From: Saussurea involucrata
Lineage: Eukaryota > Streptophyta > Magnoliopsida > Asterales > Asteraceae
Assembly (NCBI GenBank): GCA_033807775.1
Contig: CM066313.1
Coordinates: 61,860,484-61,924,483 of the forward strand
Length of the DNA: 64,000 nt
Direction: 5' to 3'
A program made the translations under genes and the position numbers. Below are positions 23,372 to 35,700 of this stretch, in pieces (the stretch's first letter is position 1; the number at the start of each line of letters is the position of its first letter). The notes beneath the pieces are model-generated. The model was not told the DNA's origin. It did no database searches and was given only the letters and a program-made list of their open reading frames with translations.

Positions 23372-25893
23372 ATGGCTGCCTCTTCCTCTTCAACATATGA
23401 AGTCTCTTTTCAAAACAACTTTTCTAACAATGGCTCCATAGCCAAACCTCCTAAGTTTAACCCTAACAACTTTGCTCTCTGGAAAAGCCGTATGATGCTC
23501 TTCATGGAAGGAGTGGATACTAGATATCCAACCATTCTCAAAGAGGGACCCATTATCCCTAGAGTCTGGGCTCGCTATGAAAGGTAGAGGCCTGGTAAAG
23601 AAACCATTGATAAGGAGGACTCTAGTGACTCCGATGATTCTGATGAGTCTTCTGACAAAGAAAAATCCAAAGCTACTGGTCGTTATATCCTCAAAAACCC
23701 AAAGAAATATACTGATGAGGAAAAACGTTTGGTTTCTCTTGATTCTAAGCTCAGGGCAATTATTGCTCTCTCTCTTCCTGATGAGGTCTACCACTCTCTA
23801 GTAAACTTTGAAACTGCTAAAGAGATGTGGACCACACTGTGTGTACTGTACGAAGGTACATAGGAAGTGAAGAAGAGGAAAAAAGATTGCTCTCATCAGA
23901 AAGTATGAGCTCTTTGCTCATGAGAAAGGTGAATCTCTCCCCAGCTATTATAATCGTTTCAACAGTCTTCTAAATGATCTGAAGTTATTGGGCATAGTCT
24001 ATGATAATGAGGAAGTTTTATGCAACTTCATGGATTGTCTCCCTGAGTTTTGGGAGAACATATGCACTTGCATCAAGACAGCCTAGGACCTTGAGTACAA
24101 CCCTTAACTGCCTTGTATGGAACTCTTTTTAACTTTGAACAAACCAAACTACAAAGGAAATCTTTCATCAAAAAGATAAAGGGTTCCTCTATAGCCCTTG
24201 TCAGTGAAAATTCCAAGAAATCTCAAAGTGTTCCTCAAATCACCTATCCTTCATCAGACTCTGACAATGACAGCCAAAACAACTCTACCCACCAAACGGA
24301 GGCATATCTAAGTGATGCCAATGATGAAGGTGAGGAAACCTCAGTTGAGCAGATGTCTGATGAAATGGCTATGATGGCTGGTTTCAAGAACAAGTCTCAT
24401 CCCTCTAACAAATCTAGAACTTTCAGAAAACCCTTTTCTTCCATAAAAACTCCCTCTTCTGACAAGTCAAATGAGGAATGTTTTAATTGTGGTAAGAAAG
24501 GACACTTTGCATCTGAGTGCAAAAGTAAGCGTATTGTAAAATCTAGGACCACATCCTCTGACAAGTTCTCCTCTAAGTATGAGAAACCCAAAAACAACTC
24601 CTTCAAATCAACCTTTTCCAAGAAAGGTACTCAATTATCTTCTCAAGATCATCAAGAACGTGCTGAGAAGTACAAGGCCAAATACAAGAAAGAGAAAGAA
24701 AGAAGTGAGGGTCTCCTCAGAAAAGGAAAAGGGCTCATGGCAGAAATTCATGATTGGGATGAAGAAGAAATTTCTGACAGTGATTCTTCCAACATGTGTT
24801 TCATGGCCATATCTAAAGATATGGAAGATTCTGAAAAGGCTGTCTCTCCAATGGCTCTGGTGTCAACTGGGTGCTCGACATCATATTCTCAGGTACATCC
24901 CTTTAATTCTATGACTGACATTGAAAAGATTGATGCATATGAATCCTTAACTATTGACTTCTATAGTATGAAGGATGCCAAGAAAAGAAAATCTACTCAA
25001 GTCAAAAATCTTTCCTCTCAACTTGAAATATGTATGTCCAAACTTGAAAAGTTTGAGGAAATCAAGGCTGAGCTTGAGGATCTGAAAACCATAAATCACA
25101 TTATTTCCAAAGAGAAAAACAAGCTTTTTAAAAGATTAAAAAGAGAACAAGAGACTGTTAGAAAATGGACTAGTTCTTCGAAAAATCTTGAAAGAATCTT
25201 TAAAGACCAAATCTCGTGACAATAAACCTGGCTTAGGTTTTGGAAAAATGGATTACGAACTTCCTTCTCAGACTCTTGCTCCTACTTCAAGTGAGTGGCA
25301 TAATTCTTCAGAATCAAGCTCTTGTGACTCTATTTCTTTAAACTCATATGATCTAAATGAAGCTTTAAAAATTCGGAATGTTCATTAAGGCAAAAGACTC
25401 TTCTTCTGTTCAAAACATTGAGAATCAAGATTCCAATGATGTTTCAAAACCCATTCATGATCTTTTGAAAGTTTTAACAATTAATGAAGCTTCTTCTTCT
25501 AATTCAACAGCCTCAAAGATTTTCAAAATTGACAATACCACAAATCTTTCTTTAAAAATAAAATCTTCAGTCCTTGCAAGAGATCATTTCAAAAAATCTT
25601 CAAGAAATTCTTCAACCAACTTTGCTCCCACAACTTCTGGTAATGGGATTTTAAGTTTTCCTCCCCTCATCTCTACCTTTGGTCTTAAAGCTATTCAAAT
25701 TAATGCCATAGGGAAAGGAAAAGAAAAGGTGCAAAAACCCAAAAAGACGTTTATCTATAGAAAATGTTACAATTGTGGTGACACTTTTCATCTTGCAAAG
25801 GATTGTCCCAAGGATAGAATTTACCGAACCAAAACTAAGGAATCTGTCTCTAACCCCAAAGGACCCACCACCAAATGGGTAACTAGGAACTAA
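23372..25893 (+). pseudogene. gag: Element B gag, broken
   Basis: Starts at the ATG at 23372 with 'KPPKFNPNNFALWKSRM', the copia capsid start. Stops at 23585 and 23861 and small shifts around 23870-24090 break the capsid half. From 24113 a long frame carries a CCHC knuckle CFNCGKKGHFASEC (about 24478), then a coiled coil rich in Lys/Glu. Further shifts follow at about 25200 and 25380. The last segment has a second knuckle-like CYNCGDTFHLAKDC, where Phe-His replaces the usual Gly-His, and ends at TAA 25891-25893. It is more damaged than gag of element A. The frame of pol differs from that of the last gag segment. Confidence 0.85.
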
Positions 25894-25910
25894 TCTGTAT
25901 GTGCATGCAG
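25891..25910 (+). promoter_or_regulatory. Gag stop and splice-acceptor-like signal (element B)
   Basis: TAA (25891-25893) is part of the CTAAT branch-site-like word and is followed by TCTGTATGTGCATGCAG ending at 25910. The protease frame opens in phase 0 at 25911 although gag is in another frame. It matches the equivalent places in A, C and D. Confidence 0.45.
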
Positions 25911-27430
25911 GTTCTTGAGCACCATCAAATCTGGTATTTGGATAGTGGGTGCTCACGTCACATGCCGGGAAACAAATCTCTTCTCATTAACTATGTTTCT
26001 GAAAAGGGTCTATCTATAACATTTGGGGACAACTCTAGAGGCTACACCAAAGGATATGGAACTCTCACCAACGGATCTGTCACCTTCAACAAAGTTGCAT
26101 TTGTTGAAGGCCTCATGCATAATCTTTTAAGTATCAGCCAACTGTGTGACCTAGGATACAAAGTTATCTTTGAACTTTGTATCTGTACTATTGTTGACAA
26201 CAACATGAAAGTGGTTCTCTCTGGGAAAAGAATGGAAAATGTCTATATCATCGATATGGGATAAAATAATAATTCATCTAGTGTATGCTTTGTGTCGGAT
26301 GACACAGCCAAAAGGAACTGGCTGTGGCATAAGCGTTTATCTCATCTCAACTTCAAAACTCTCCATAAAATCTCAAACAAAGAGCTGGTGACAGGAATGC
26401 CAAAGTTAAATTTTGTCAAAGAAAAGCTGCGTGATGCATGTGAAAAGGGAAGATAACTAAAACTTCCTTCAAGACCAAGCAATGCTCTTCCATCACTCTT
26501 CCTCTTCAAATCCTGCACATGGATCTATGTGGACCAGTCAGCACTCCAAGCCTAAGTGGCAAAAGGTACATTCTTGTGATTGTTGATGAATTTACTAGAT
26601 ATACTTGGGTCTCTTTTCTCAGGTATAAAAGTGATGCAACTGAAGAAATCATCAACTTTGTCAAGAAAAATGAAGTCCTGAATGGACAACTTGTACGATC
26701 GGTGAGAAGTGACAATGACACCGAATTCAGAAACAGTGCTCTAGAAGACTTCTTCAATAAGAAAGGAATTTCTCAAAATTTCTCAGCTGTCAGGACTCCT
26801 CAGCAGAATGGAGTCGTGGAAAGGAAAAATAGAACTCTATGTGAGGCTGCAAGGTTAATGCTAAGCGAATCAAATCTTCCCAACTACTTTTGGGCTGAAG
26901 CTGTTAATACTGCCTGCTTTACCCAAATTCGGTCTGTGATTTCCAAAAGGCATGATAAGACCACTTACGAAATTTTCCATGGCAGAAAACCAAATATAGG
27001 TTTTCTTCATGTCTTTGGTTGTGTGTGCTTCATTCTAAATGATCGTGACAACCTTGGGAAATTTGATCCCAAGGCTGATGAAGGAATTTTTATTGGATAC
27101 TCCTTATCCTCCAAAGCATATCGTGTGTATAATCTTAGGAGAAAATGCATTGATGAGTCCATTCATGTAAAATTTGATGACCTGAGATCATCATCCCTCT
27201 CAAATGATGATGATGAATTACATAGATGGATTTCATCATACATAGGTGATTTTCCCATATCTAATCCCACCGATGCGTCTTCCATTCCTTTCACTCCCTC
27301 AAATCCTTCTTCTTCAGATCACCAAGTTGGGTCACCCTCTATAGTGCCAGACACTACCCCCACCGAAATTGACCCCACTTCCACCGAAATTCAGCCTCCC
27401 ACCGAACTTCAACCTTCCATCGACATTCCT
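25911..27430 (+). pseudogene. pol: Element B pol: protease and integrase only
   Basis: Protease with LDSGCSRHM near 25938. The gag-pre-integrase HHCC region begins 'LWHKRLSHLNFKTL' (about 26322) and is broken by a one-base loss near 26450, just after the 'CEKG' part. The integrase core then runs in another frame with HMDLCGPV (first Asp), VRSDNDTEF (second Asp) and NGVVERKNRT (Glu). 'FDPKADEGIFIGYSLSSKAYRVY' follows, and then a Pro/Thr linker full of CACCGA words. Homology to B ends at about 27430, where gag-like sequence of element C begins. Reverse transcriptase and RNase H of B are nowhere in the window. A double AAATATTG (27438-27454) marks the junction area. Confidence 0.9.
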
Positions 27431-28524
27431 TCTTTACAAATATTGCAAATATTGATGAAGCTGATAGTCTCCGTAAAATCGATCTCTTGACTAGAAGTTT
27501 ATATGAAGCCATGAATGGCAAAACAATAGTTGAAAATCAAAACCTTGATCTCGCTGAACAGCTTAAAAACTGTCACCGTCAAATAGAAAAACTTTCTAAA
27601 ATTGAAGAAGATTTTAAAGATCAAGTGCATTAAAATCAGCTAGTCAAAATCGAACGAGCAGAAGCTATAGCTGCTTTGAAAGCTGAAAAAGCTAATGTTG
27701 AAGGATGGTGTAATTCTTCAACAAAGATCACTGAGATAATTAAGTCTCAGATTCCCCTGAGTGATAAACGTGGTCTAGGTTACAAATATGAAACTCAAGA
27801 ACCAACCACTGATCGTTCCATGCTCTTATTTGGAACTTTCTTATCCTCAGTCGCTGACACTTCATCCTCTCAGTGTTCCTCGTCCAGACCAACTATCCCT
27901 GAGGAAATTTCTACCTCTTCAAAAGGTAAAGAGAAAATGGTTTATCCAAAACCTACCTCTGTCTTTAAAGATAAAGGTAAAGGAATTTCTTTTAACCAAA
28001 ATCCTCAGAAGGGTACTTTAGTACCAAAGATGAATGCTTCTAAAGCTTTAGTGATTTATTCCTCTGGATCAAGGAATCAGATTTCTGGATCTACTCAGCG
28101 TGAGTCTATTCAGCGATCTACTCCTAGACTTAGAGTGGATGTCCTTGGTAAGAAATCTGAAGAACTAAACGTTTCTCCCATTTCAAAAGTCAAAAGCTTA
28201 TTTGGTGCTGGTCCTTCTAATTCTAAATCAAAATCTCAGCATTCAAATAGTCCTAGAACTACTTTTAGTTATAGGAAATGTTATCACTGTGGACTCACTG
28301 ATCATATTGCTAGTATGTGCCACACAGCCACCAAAGTTGAAAAGATAGCTAAGGTGAAGATTGCCCCCAAGGAAAAGAAGACCACTGAGGTTAAGAAATT
28401 AACCAAAGTGAAGACTGACAAAGCTGAATCTTCAAATGCTGCGAAGATTGCTGAACCTTCCATTCCAACTACTTCCACTGACAAACGTGTACACTTGGTT
28501 AAGTGGATACCCAAGAAAAACTAA
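27430..28524 (+). pseudogene. gag: Element C gag, C-terminal part
   Basis: Coiled-coil region ('LRKIDLLTRSLYEAMNG', then 'NQNLDLAEQLKNCHRQIEKL') interrupted by a TAA near 27631. From 27676 a 282-codon frame continues with a Ser/Lys-rich stretch, a CCHC-like knuckle CYHCGLTDHIASMC (about 28280) and a Lys/Thr repeat region. It ends VKWIPKKN at the TAA 28522-28524. The knuckle keeps all four metal ligands. The capsid domain is missing. Confidence 0.85.
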
Positions 28525-28542
28525 TCTTCCTTTGTGATGCAG
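28522..28542 (+). promoter_or_regulatory. Gag stop and splice-acceptor-like signal (element C)
   Basis: The TAA at 28522-28524 lies in CTAAT and is followed by a T-rich stretch and GATGCAG ending at 28542. Pol is open in phase 0 from 28543. In C gag and pol share one frame, so readthrough of this stop would also reach pol. Confidence 0.45.
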
Positions 28543-31500
28543 GTTAAGAAGGGTATCTGGTATCTCGATAGCGGATGCTCTAGACACATGACTGGAAAGA
28601 AAAGCCTGCTCGCTGAATACAAGGAAGAGAAGGGTCCCTCTGTGACTTTCGGTGGAAATGGAAAAGGACATACCCGAGGGTTTGGTGTACTCTCTAATGG
28701 TACAACCACCTTCAGAAGAGTCACATATGTTGAAGGGCTGAAGCATAATCTTTTAAGCATCAGTCAGCTTTGCGACAAGGATAACAAGGTAATCTTTACC
28801 AAGGAATCCTGCTTTGTCACTGACAAAAAGGAGAAGATAGCTCTCAGCGGTTATCGTTTGGAAAATGTTTATGTAATAAACATGGACTCAACAACCACTA
28901 AGAACTCTTGTTTCTTCCCAAAAGCCTCATCTGATGTCAACTGGCTATGGCATAAGAGGCTCTCTCATCTGAATTTCAAGACACTGAACACTCTTTCTTC
29001 AAAAGAGTTAGTTACTGGTCTACCTCAGCACTCATACGCCAAAAAGTCTTTATGTTTAGCGTGTGAAAAAGGGAAGCAGACCAAAGCAAGCTTTAAGTCA
29101 AAGCAAGTCTCCTCAGTGTGATCTCCTCTACAACTACTCCATATGGATTTGTTTGCCCTGTTAACAAACAATCCATCGCTGGAAAGAAATATACACTGGT
29201 CATAGTTGATGAATTCTCTCGCTATACATGGGTTATGTTTCTCCGTTCCAATAGTGATACCCCTGAAGAACTCATCACCTTTGTTCGGAAGATGGAAACC
29301 CTGAACAATTTGACCGTTCGCTCAATAAGGAGTGATCATGGGACTGAATTCAAAAACAGTTCTCTTGATTCCTTCTTTGAGAGTAAGGGTATTTCTCACA
29401 ACTTTTCTTCAATGAGAACACCGCAACAAAATGGAGTCGCTGAAAGAAGAAATAGAACAATTATTGAAGCTGCACGTTCAATGCTCAGCGATTCTCACCT
29501 GCCTACTCGGTTTTGGGCAGAAGCTGTCAACACCGCTTGTTTTACGCAAAACAGGTCGCTGATAGTTAAAAGATTCAATAAAACAGCCTATGAACTTTTT
29601 CATGGGAGAAAGCCTTCAATCAGCTTTCTTCACATCTTTGGATGTCAGTGTTTCATACTGAACAACAGAGATGCCCTTGGAAAGTTTGATCCTAAGGCTG
29701 ATGATGGAATCTTTCTTGGATACTCCTCAGTCTCCAAAGCCTTCAGAGTCTTCAATCGCAGAAGACAAAATGTTGAAGAAACAATTCACGTCACGTTTGA
29801 CGAATCCCGTTCAGCGAACTCTAAACCGTCCGCTGATACTGAAGAACTGAATCAATGGATGTTTTCTCATCTTGGTGATTCAGAAGATATTCCCACTCCT
29901 CGTGCTCATACAGTTGAAGATGATGGTCCTACTATCATTCCAAATATGCAGAATAGTGAAGCTGAAACATCATGGGTCTCAGTTGTTCCTATAAACACTA
30001 TACCTGCTTCTGAACCCAATGTCTCAGACATTCCATCTACTTCTCAGCAATCAGTGAATATAATGACAACTGCATCCATTCCTCTCTTGGCTGATACTCC
30101 AAACGTCGATGAAGCTTCATCTTCAGCTCCTCCAGTTCAAGTTGAGTCAGCGTCTCACGCCCCGGCTCAGCGATGGACTGTAAATCATCCAATCGATCAA
30201 ATTCTTGGTGATCCAAATGATGGTATTCAAACTCGACGAAGTGCAGGTAATATTTGTTTATTTGTTAATTTTATTTCTCTAACTGAACCAAAGAAAGTAG
30301 ATGATGCCCTCAAAGATCCAAACTGGGTCAGCGCCATGCAAGAAGAGCTGGCTGAATTTGAAACAAAGTTTGGAAACTTGTTCGAAGACCAACTGACAAA
30401 ACAGTGATAGGCACTAAATGGGTCTATCAAAACAAGTTGGATGAACATGGAACTGTAACCCGCAACAAGGCCCGTCTTGTTGCTCAGGGATACAGACAAG
30501 AGGAAGGCATAGATTATGACGAAACATTTGCTCCAGTAGCAAGACTAGAATCTATTCGTCTATTCTTAGCATACATTGTACACAAAGACTTCAAAGTATA
30601 TCAGATGGATGTTAAGTCAGCGTTTCTAAATGGAAAGCTGAATGAAGAAGTCTATGTGGAACAACCTCCAGGATTCTCAGATCCTAAGCGTCCAGGTTAT
30701 GTTTATAAACTGGATAAGGCACTTTATGGCTTAAAGCAAGCTCCACGTGCATGGTATGACACTATTTCTACTTATCTCCATATTGAACAATTTGAGCGAG
30801 GTAAAATCGACAAAACTCTATTTTTCAGGAAAGTAAAAGGTCATATCATTCTTGTTCAAATATATGTTGATGATATTATATTTGGCTCTACTAACCCTGA
30901 TCTTTATACTCGTTTCGCTGATAGAATGAAAGATGAGTATAAAATGAGCATGATGGGTGAACTAACATATTTCCTTGGTCTTCAGATAAAGCAAAATGAA
31001 AAAGGAACTTTCATTAATCAGGGAAAGTATGTTAAAGATATGCTGAAGAAATTCGACTTAACTGAAAGTTCAACTATGAAAACCCCTATGGCACCACCGC
31101 TGACACTTGATAAGGATACTAAGGGTATTCCTATTAATGTCACTCTGTACCGTGGGATGATCGGCTCTCTTTTGTATCTTACAGCTAGCCGACCCGGTAT
31201 TATGTATGCAACATGTTTGTGTGCACGATATCAAGCTGAACCTAAGATATCTCATATGAAAGCTGTAAAGCGAATTTTTCGATACCTTAAGGGTACACCG
31301 AATCTAGGTCTTTGGTATCCCAAAGACTCAGGATTCGATCTAATCGCCTATTCAGATAGTGATTTTGCAGGTTGCAGAATGGATAGGAAAAGCACCACAG
31401 GAGGATGTCAGCTCCTGGGTGGAAAGCTGGTAAGTTGGACAAGTAAAAAGCAAAACTCAGTGTCCACCTCCACAGCTGAAGCTGAGTATGTAGCCGCTGG

Positions 31501-31810
31501 AAGCTGTTGCTCTCAGGTCTTGTGGATGAGAAATCAACTACTAGACTATGACCTTCAGCTCTCAAATATTCCAATCTATTGCGACAGCACAAGTGCCATC
31601 GCTATTGCAAATAATCCAGTGCTACACTCAAAGACAAAACACATCGAAATCAGGTATCACTTTATCAGAGATCATGTGATGAATGGTGATATAGAACTTC
31701 AATTTATCTCAACTGACTATCAGTTAGCTGATCTATTCACCAAACCTCTTGATGAGACATGGTTCAACTTTCTCATCAGCGAGCTTGGAATGCTGAACTT
31801 TGAAGAGTAA
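28543..31810 (+). pseudogene. pol: Element C pol: protease, integrase, RT, RNase H
   Basis: Protease LDSGCSRHMTG near 28564. HHCC region LWHKRLSHLNFKTL and CLACEKGK. A TGA stands at 29119-29121, and a one-base loss lies near 29157 right after HMDLF, so the integrase core continues in another frame ('RSDHGTEFKNS', 'NGVAERRNRT'). A four-base deletion near 30362, within 'EFE..NKVW', shifts the frame again. From 30404 reverse transcriptase and RNase H are open to the stop at 31810: 'DVKSAFLNGKL', YVDDIIFGS, YSDSDFAGCRMDRKSTTGG, STAEAEYVAAGS, CDSTSAIAI, and the final 'QLADLFTKPLDE'. This is the best preserved RT/RNase H of the window, but the integrase breaks make the copy inactive. Confidence 0.95.
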
Positions 31811-32113
31811 AATCTTCAGCGATTCACATTTGATCAGCAATAGGATAAAATCAGCTTGTATAATTCATTCTATCATCCTCTCTCTGAATAAACTTGATTC
31901 GCTGATATCAAGGTATGTTTTCTCTCTCTGACAAATCGCATGTAAATGCAAGATTTCAAAATAAATTACATCGCTGAATATCTCTTCCTTATCAGGGATA
32001 CTTTGAAATTTCTAAAACCAACACTGATATTTCTATTCAGTACTTCATATTTTCAAAAGTGTCCCTGAGTTTTCAAAACCTCAGAGACATCCAAGAATGT
32101 GAAAGGACAGTTG
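31811..32113 (+). other. Element C spacer between pol and ORF3 promoter
   Basis: About 300 bp without a gene. Contains CAGCGATTC and TTCGCTGATATC words of the C family and a conserved 'ATCAAGGTATG-TTTTCT' phrase that recurs as 'ATCAGGTATGATTTTCT' in element E at about 60673. Confidence 0.6.
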
Positions 32114-32269
32114 TGACGTCATTACAACGGATAAGCCCTGGCACGTTCTTATTTCTGACACACGGTTGCACGTTTCGTTTACTCGCCAATCAAATGCAAA
32201 CACGTGTCCGTGTCATGATGAAAATCTTTTCCCGCTCAAGATTTTCTCTCTCTCAAATCTCTATATAAA
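32114..32269 (+). promoter_or_regulatory. Internal promoter of element C ORF3
   Basis: TGACGTCA (32114-32121), then CCAAT (32186-32190) followed by exactly ten bases and CACG (32201-32204, in a CACGTG G-box). TATATAAA lies at 32262-32269. CCAAT-N10-CACG is the plant ERSE-I layout, and TGACGTCA is a bZIP site. Element E has a related TGACATCA/CCAAT/TATA set with spacings of 147 and 78 bp against 148 and 76 bp here. Confidence 0.55.
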
Positions 32270-32397
32270 CTCATTCTGGGTTTATATTTTTCTTTTACGC
32301 GAACTTCCTCTCCAAGCTAAGAAAAAGAATTTACTGTTGCATTTGTGTTCTCAAGTTTTTCAAGAACTTAAGAACTTCATCTTCTTCAACGAACCAG

Positions 32398-32792
32398 GTT
32401 AATAATTCTTTTATTTTACCTGTTTCTTCAAACTTGTTAATGATCTTCTCTTTGTTTTCACAAGATCAAACAAAAGAATTTTTTTTAAAAATAAAATCAT
32501 TTCTTTCATGGTTTTATGAACATAACCTTTCATGGTTGTTCTTCAAGTTTAAAACGCAAAATCTTAAACTTGTTCTTCATACGTTTTTCCAGAATCCCAA
32601 TCTTTAAAGAAAACTGGAAAACAAGATTATTTTTGGGTTTACATTGCGTTTTTCAAAAACAATAAAAACCCTAATCTTCATTAAGACATTTTGTCTGAAT
32701 GAAATGGACAAAATTCGAACCATCTTATTGGAAGATCTTTCCACATTAAGATTATTCTTATTTGTTAATCTTTGGTTGAACTGCTAATACAG
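32398..32792 (+). other. Putative leader intron of element C ORF3
   Basis: CCAG|GTTAAT at 32397/32398 and a CTAATACAG acceptor ending at 32792, four bases before the ATG at 32796. It is 395 bp, T-rich, and has no open frame. Element E has a similarly placed GT-AG interval (61176-61451). Predicted from signals only. Confidence 0.45.
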
Positions 32793-32795
32793 AAA

Positions 32796-35700
32796 ATGGA
32801 AACCTCTGACATTTCCATGAACATCAACGCTGAGAATACTACTGCTGATAATACTGCTGAGAAAGTGGAAATCCTCAAGGCTCCTCAGGTCAAGTTCTCT
32901 CTTGACAAACTGGATTGGACTAAAGTAAATAACCTCTATGCGCTTCTCGAGTTTCCTCCTCGAAAGCAAGTCACACATCTAGATGATGCTGTGAAATTCC
33001 TCAAGAACTGTTCCATCTCCACAGCCCTGACCATAACACCTCCTGCACATCAACTACTGTTATCCCAATTCTGGTACTCTGCCAGACACTCTCAGCTACC
33101 TTCAGCCAAAGACCCCTAAAAAACAATTGACTGCATCCTCTGCGACACTGACTATGGCACAATGAAGATCACCCCTGCCATCATTCGCAAAGCCCTCAGC
33201 CTTCCCATCGCAACCAAAGAAAAACCCTTCGTTCCCCTCCCTGACCACAAGAAAAACTCAGACAGGGAAGCCATCATTGCATTCTTCGATGCAATGGGCT
33301 ATGTATGGGAAACTGGGAGGGACAAGAAGCCCGAGAAGAAGCTAACCCTCATCAAGAAATCCAAAATGCCCAGCGAGATGAATTTCATCTTCGCTCATTT
33401 AATCAGCTGCATGACTGCCAAGTCCGGCTCCTCTGACCAAGCCGCTCAGCCTCAGCAAGCAATGGGATATGCATTGCTGAAAGGTCTACATATAGAATGG
33501 GCATCAATTATCTATGATGACCTGGTACTCAGAGTGGACTCCATCGCTGACAGATCTCCATGGGTTCCCTATCCTCGATTCATCAGCGCCGTATTCCAAA
33601 AAGGCCTGAAGGACAGCTACCCAATAGAGGGTGACCAGAAACTCTCTCAGGTTGGCGCTAAGGTACTCGACTTCAAACCGGTGGAAAACGAGGTACGTCT
33701 TTCTACTCTTCTAACTCTTCTAAACCCTACTTCTTCTACTTCTGCAGCTCCTTCAGCGGACAAACCCACCGCTGATACCCCAGCTGCAACCTCCATTCCT
33801 TCTCTTAAAAGGAAACCCTCTGAAACCCAATTTGGTTCCAAAAGAACTAAAAAAACCAAGGAGCAACCCCATCAATCTATTGCTAAAGACTCCTTAGCTC
33901 CTCTTGATGGGCTGAAGGAAAGTTCAGTGGTACGCTCTGCCACAACTGAACAAGCCACCCACTCTATCCCAACTTCAGCGTCTCTAAACGCTGAGGTTAC
34001 AAACTTGGAATCTACCCAACCTCCTTCAGTCTCTCAAAAGACTGATGAAGTGATTCTCAGCGAATCCAACGCTGAACTCAGTACCCAACCTCCATTCTTA
34101 TCCTTCGCTTCTCCCTCTACTCATTTGGACTCTACTCCAGTTATCACTGAAGCACCTGTCATTCCTCCAGAAGCTAAAGAAAATACTCTTCAAGGAGTGA
34201 TGGGCATAGGACCTGCAGAGATGACCATACGTCCACGCACTTTAGCTGACGATATGGAACTTTTCTCAGGAACCCGAGATTTTGATGAATTCACCAATCC
34301 TCCTGCAGGTACACACCAACCACTATACACTGTAACTGAACCCCAAACTTTTGAGCTTTCCTCTGTTCACAAGTTCTTATATGTTACAGGTCCTAATTTG
34401 AGAGATATCAACGCATCTCTGAAGACAATAGAGACGACGCTGACATGTCTCACTACTACTCTTTCCGACAACTCTTCAGCTGTAACAAACGCTGGAGAGA
34501 ATCTTACAAAGCTGACAACTGTCGTCGAAAAGAATGCCTCCAAAGCTGACTTGGAGAAGGTTGATAAATCACTCACCGACTTTGCCAAAGTTCTCTCTGA
34601 TACCTACACAGACTACCTCGACATCAAGAAAGCAGTTGACACCATGTCCAGCGAAGTAACAACGCTGAAGACATCGGTTGGCATTCTCGAAGGTGATATG
34701 TCTGCTGTAAAGGCTGATGTCAGTTCAGTAAAAACTGACATGAGTTCTGTGAAGACCGATGTCAATACGATGAAGAATGACATCACTTCTATTCAGACAT
34801 TGTTGCAGCAGATCCTGACCAACACGACCGCCCCTGCACCTGCCACTGCACCTCCATCTTTTACTACGGCGGATCATGCTGAACTCGTGAAGATCAATCC
34901 TGGTATTTCTGGCATAGAAAACATATTATCAGCGATTGAAATCTGTGTGGGGATCCCTGGCCAAGAAGACAGGGATACAACACAAGCTGCTGAATCATCA
35001 CATTCCTCCCCCACTCATCATGAAAAAGTGGGGGAGAAGAGCGCTGAAGACCTCTCCAAGAGCGTTGAAGACCTTTCCCATGATGAATCTATCAGGGGAG
35101 AGAAGACTGAAGACCTCACCTTTACTGAAGAAGGTGAGAAGACAACTGAAGCAGCCGCTGGACCTCAGGGAGATGAACACCCTGAGGGAACCGAGAAGCT
35201 TACCTCTATATCTGAGGGGGAGCAACTCGAAGAAGAAGCTGAAGAAACTGAGTCTGAAGCTAAAGATGAAGAAGCCATCGACTTGTCTGATGATGAACCA
35301 TCCTCTTCTCCAAAGAATGATGATGATGAAGATGACGATGATGATGATGATTCTTTTATCGTCAAGCCTGCTCAGAGAACTATAGCTCTTAAAGGGATTC
35401 AGATAAATGAACCTTCAGGGGAGCGGACAAAGACAAAGCCATCAGCATCTGAAGCTGACAAGGGCAAAGGAAAAAGTGTCGCTGAAGATGAAAATCTGAT
35501 GATCTTGCTTAAAAAGCCGGTTTTTCAGGTACACTAATCTTACTCCACATCCCTCCTCTACACACTTTATCAGTTCTACACTCCAAACCTCCATACACTT
35601 TATCCCACTCTTTATCTATCTCTGTTCTACCCAATGTTCTTACTTGTAAGATCGCTGGGTTTCAGCTAGCCCTGTTTGAGGATATAGCTGAAGTTCCTAC

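Noticed and set aside
33691..33746. Possible extra intron in C ORF3 (donor-like GTACGT, with GTAAGT and GTATGA at matching places in E and B)
   Set aside because: The nearest acceptor would make a 56-bp intron and the sequence is open and coding-like throughout. Kept only as a remote alternative-splicing possibility.
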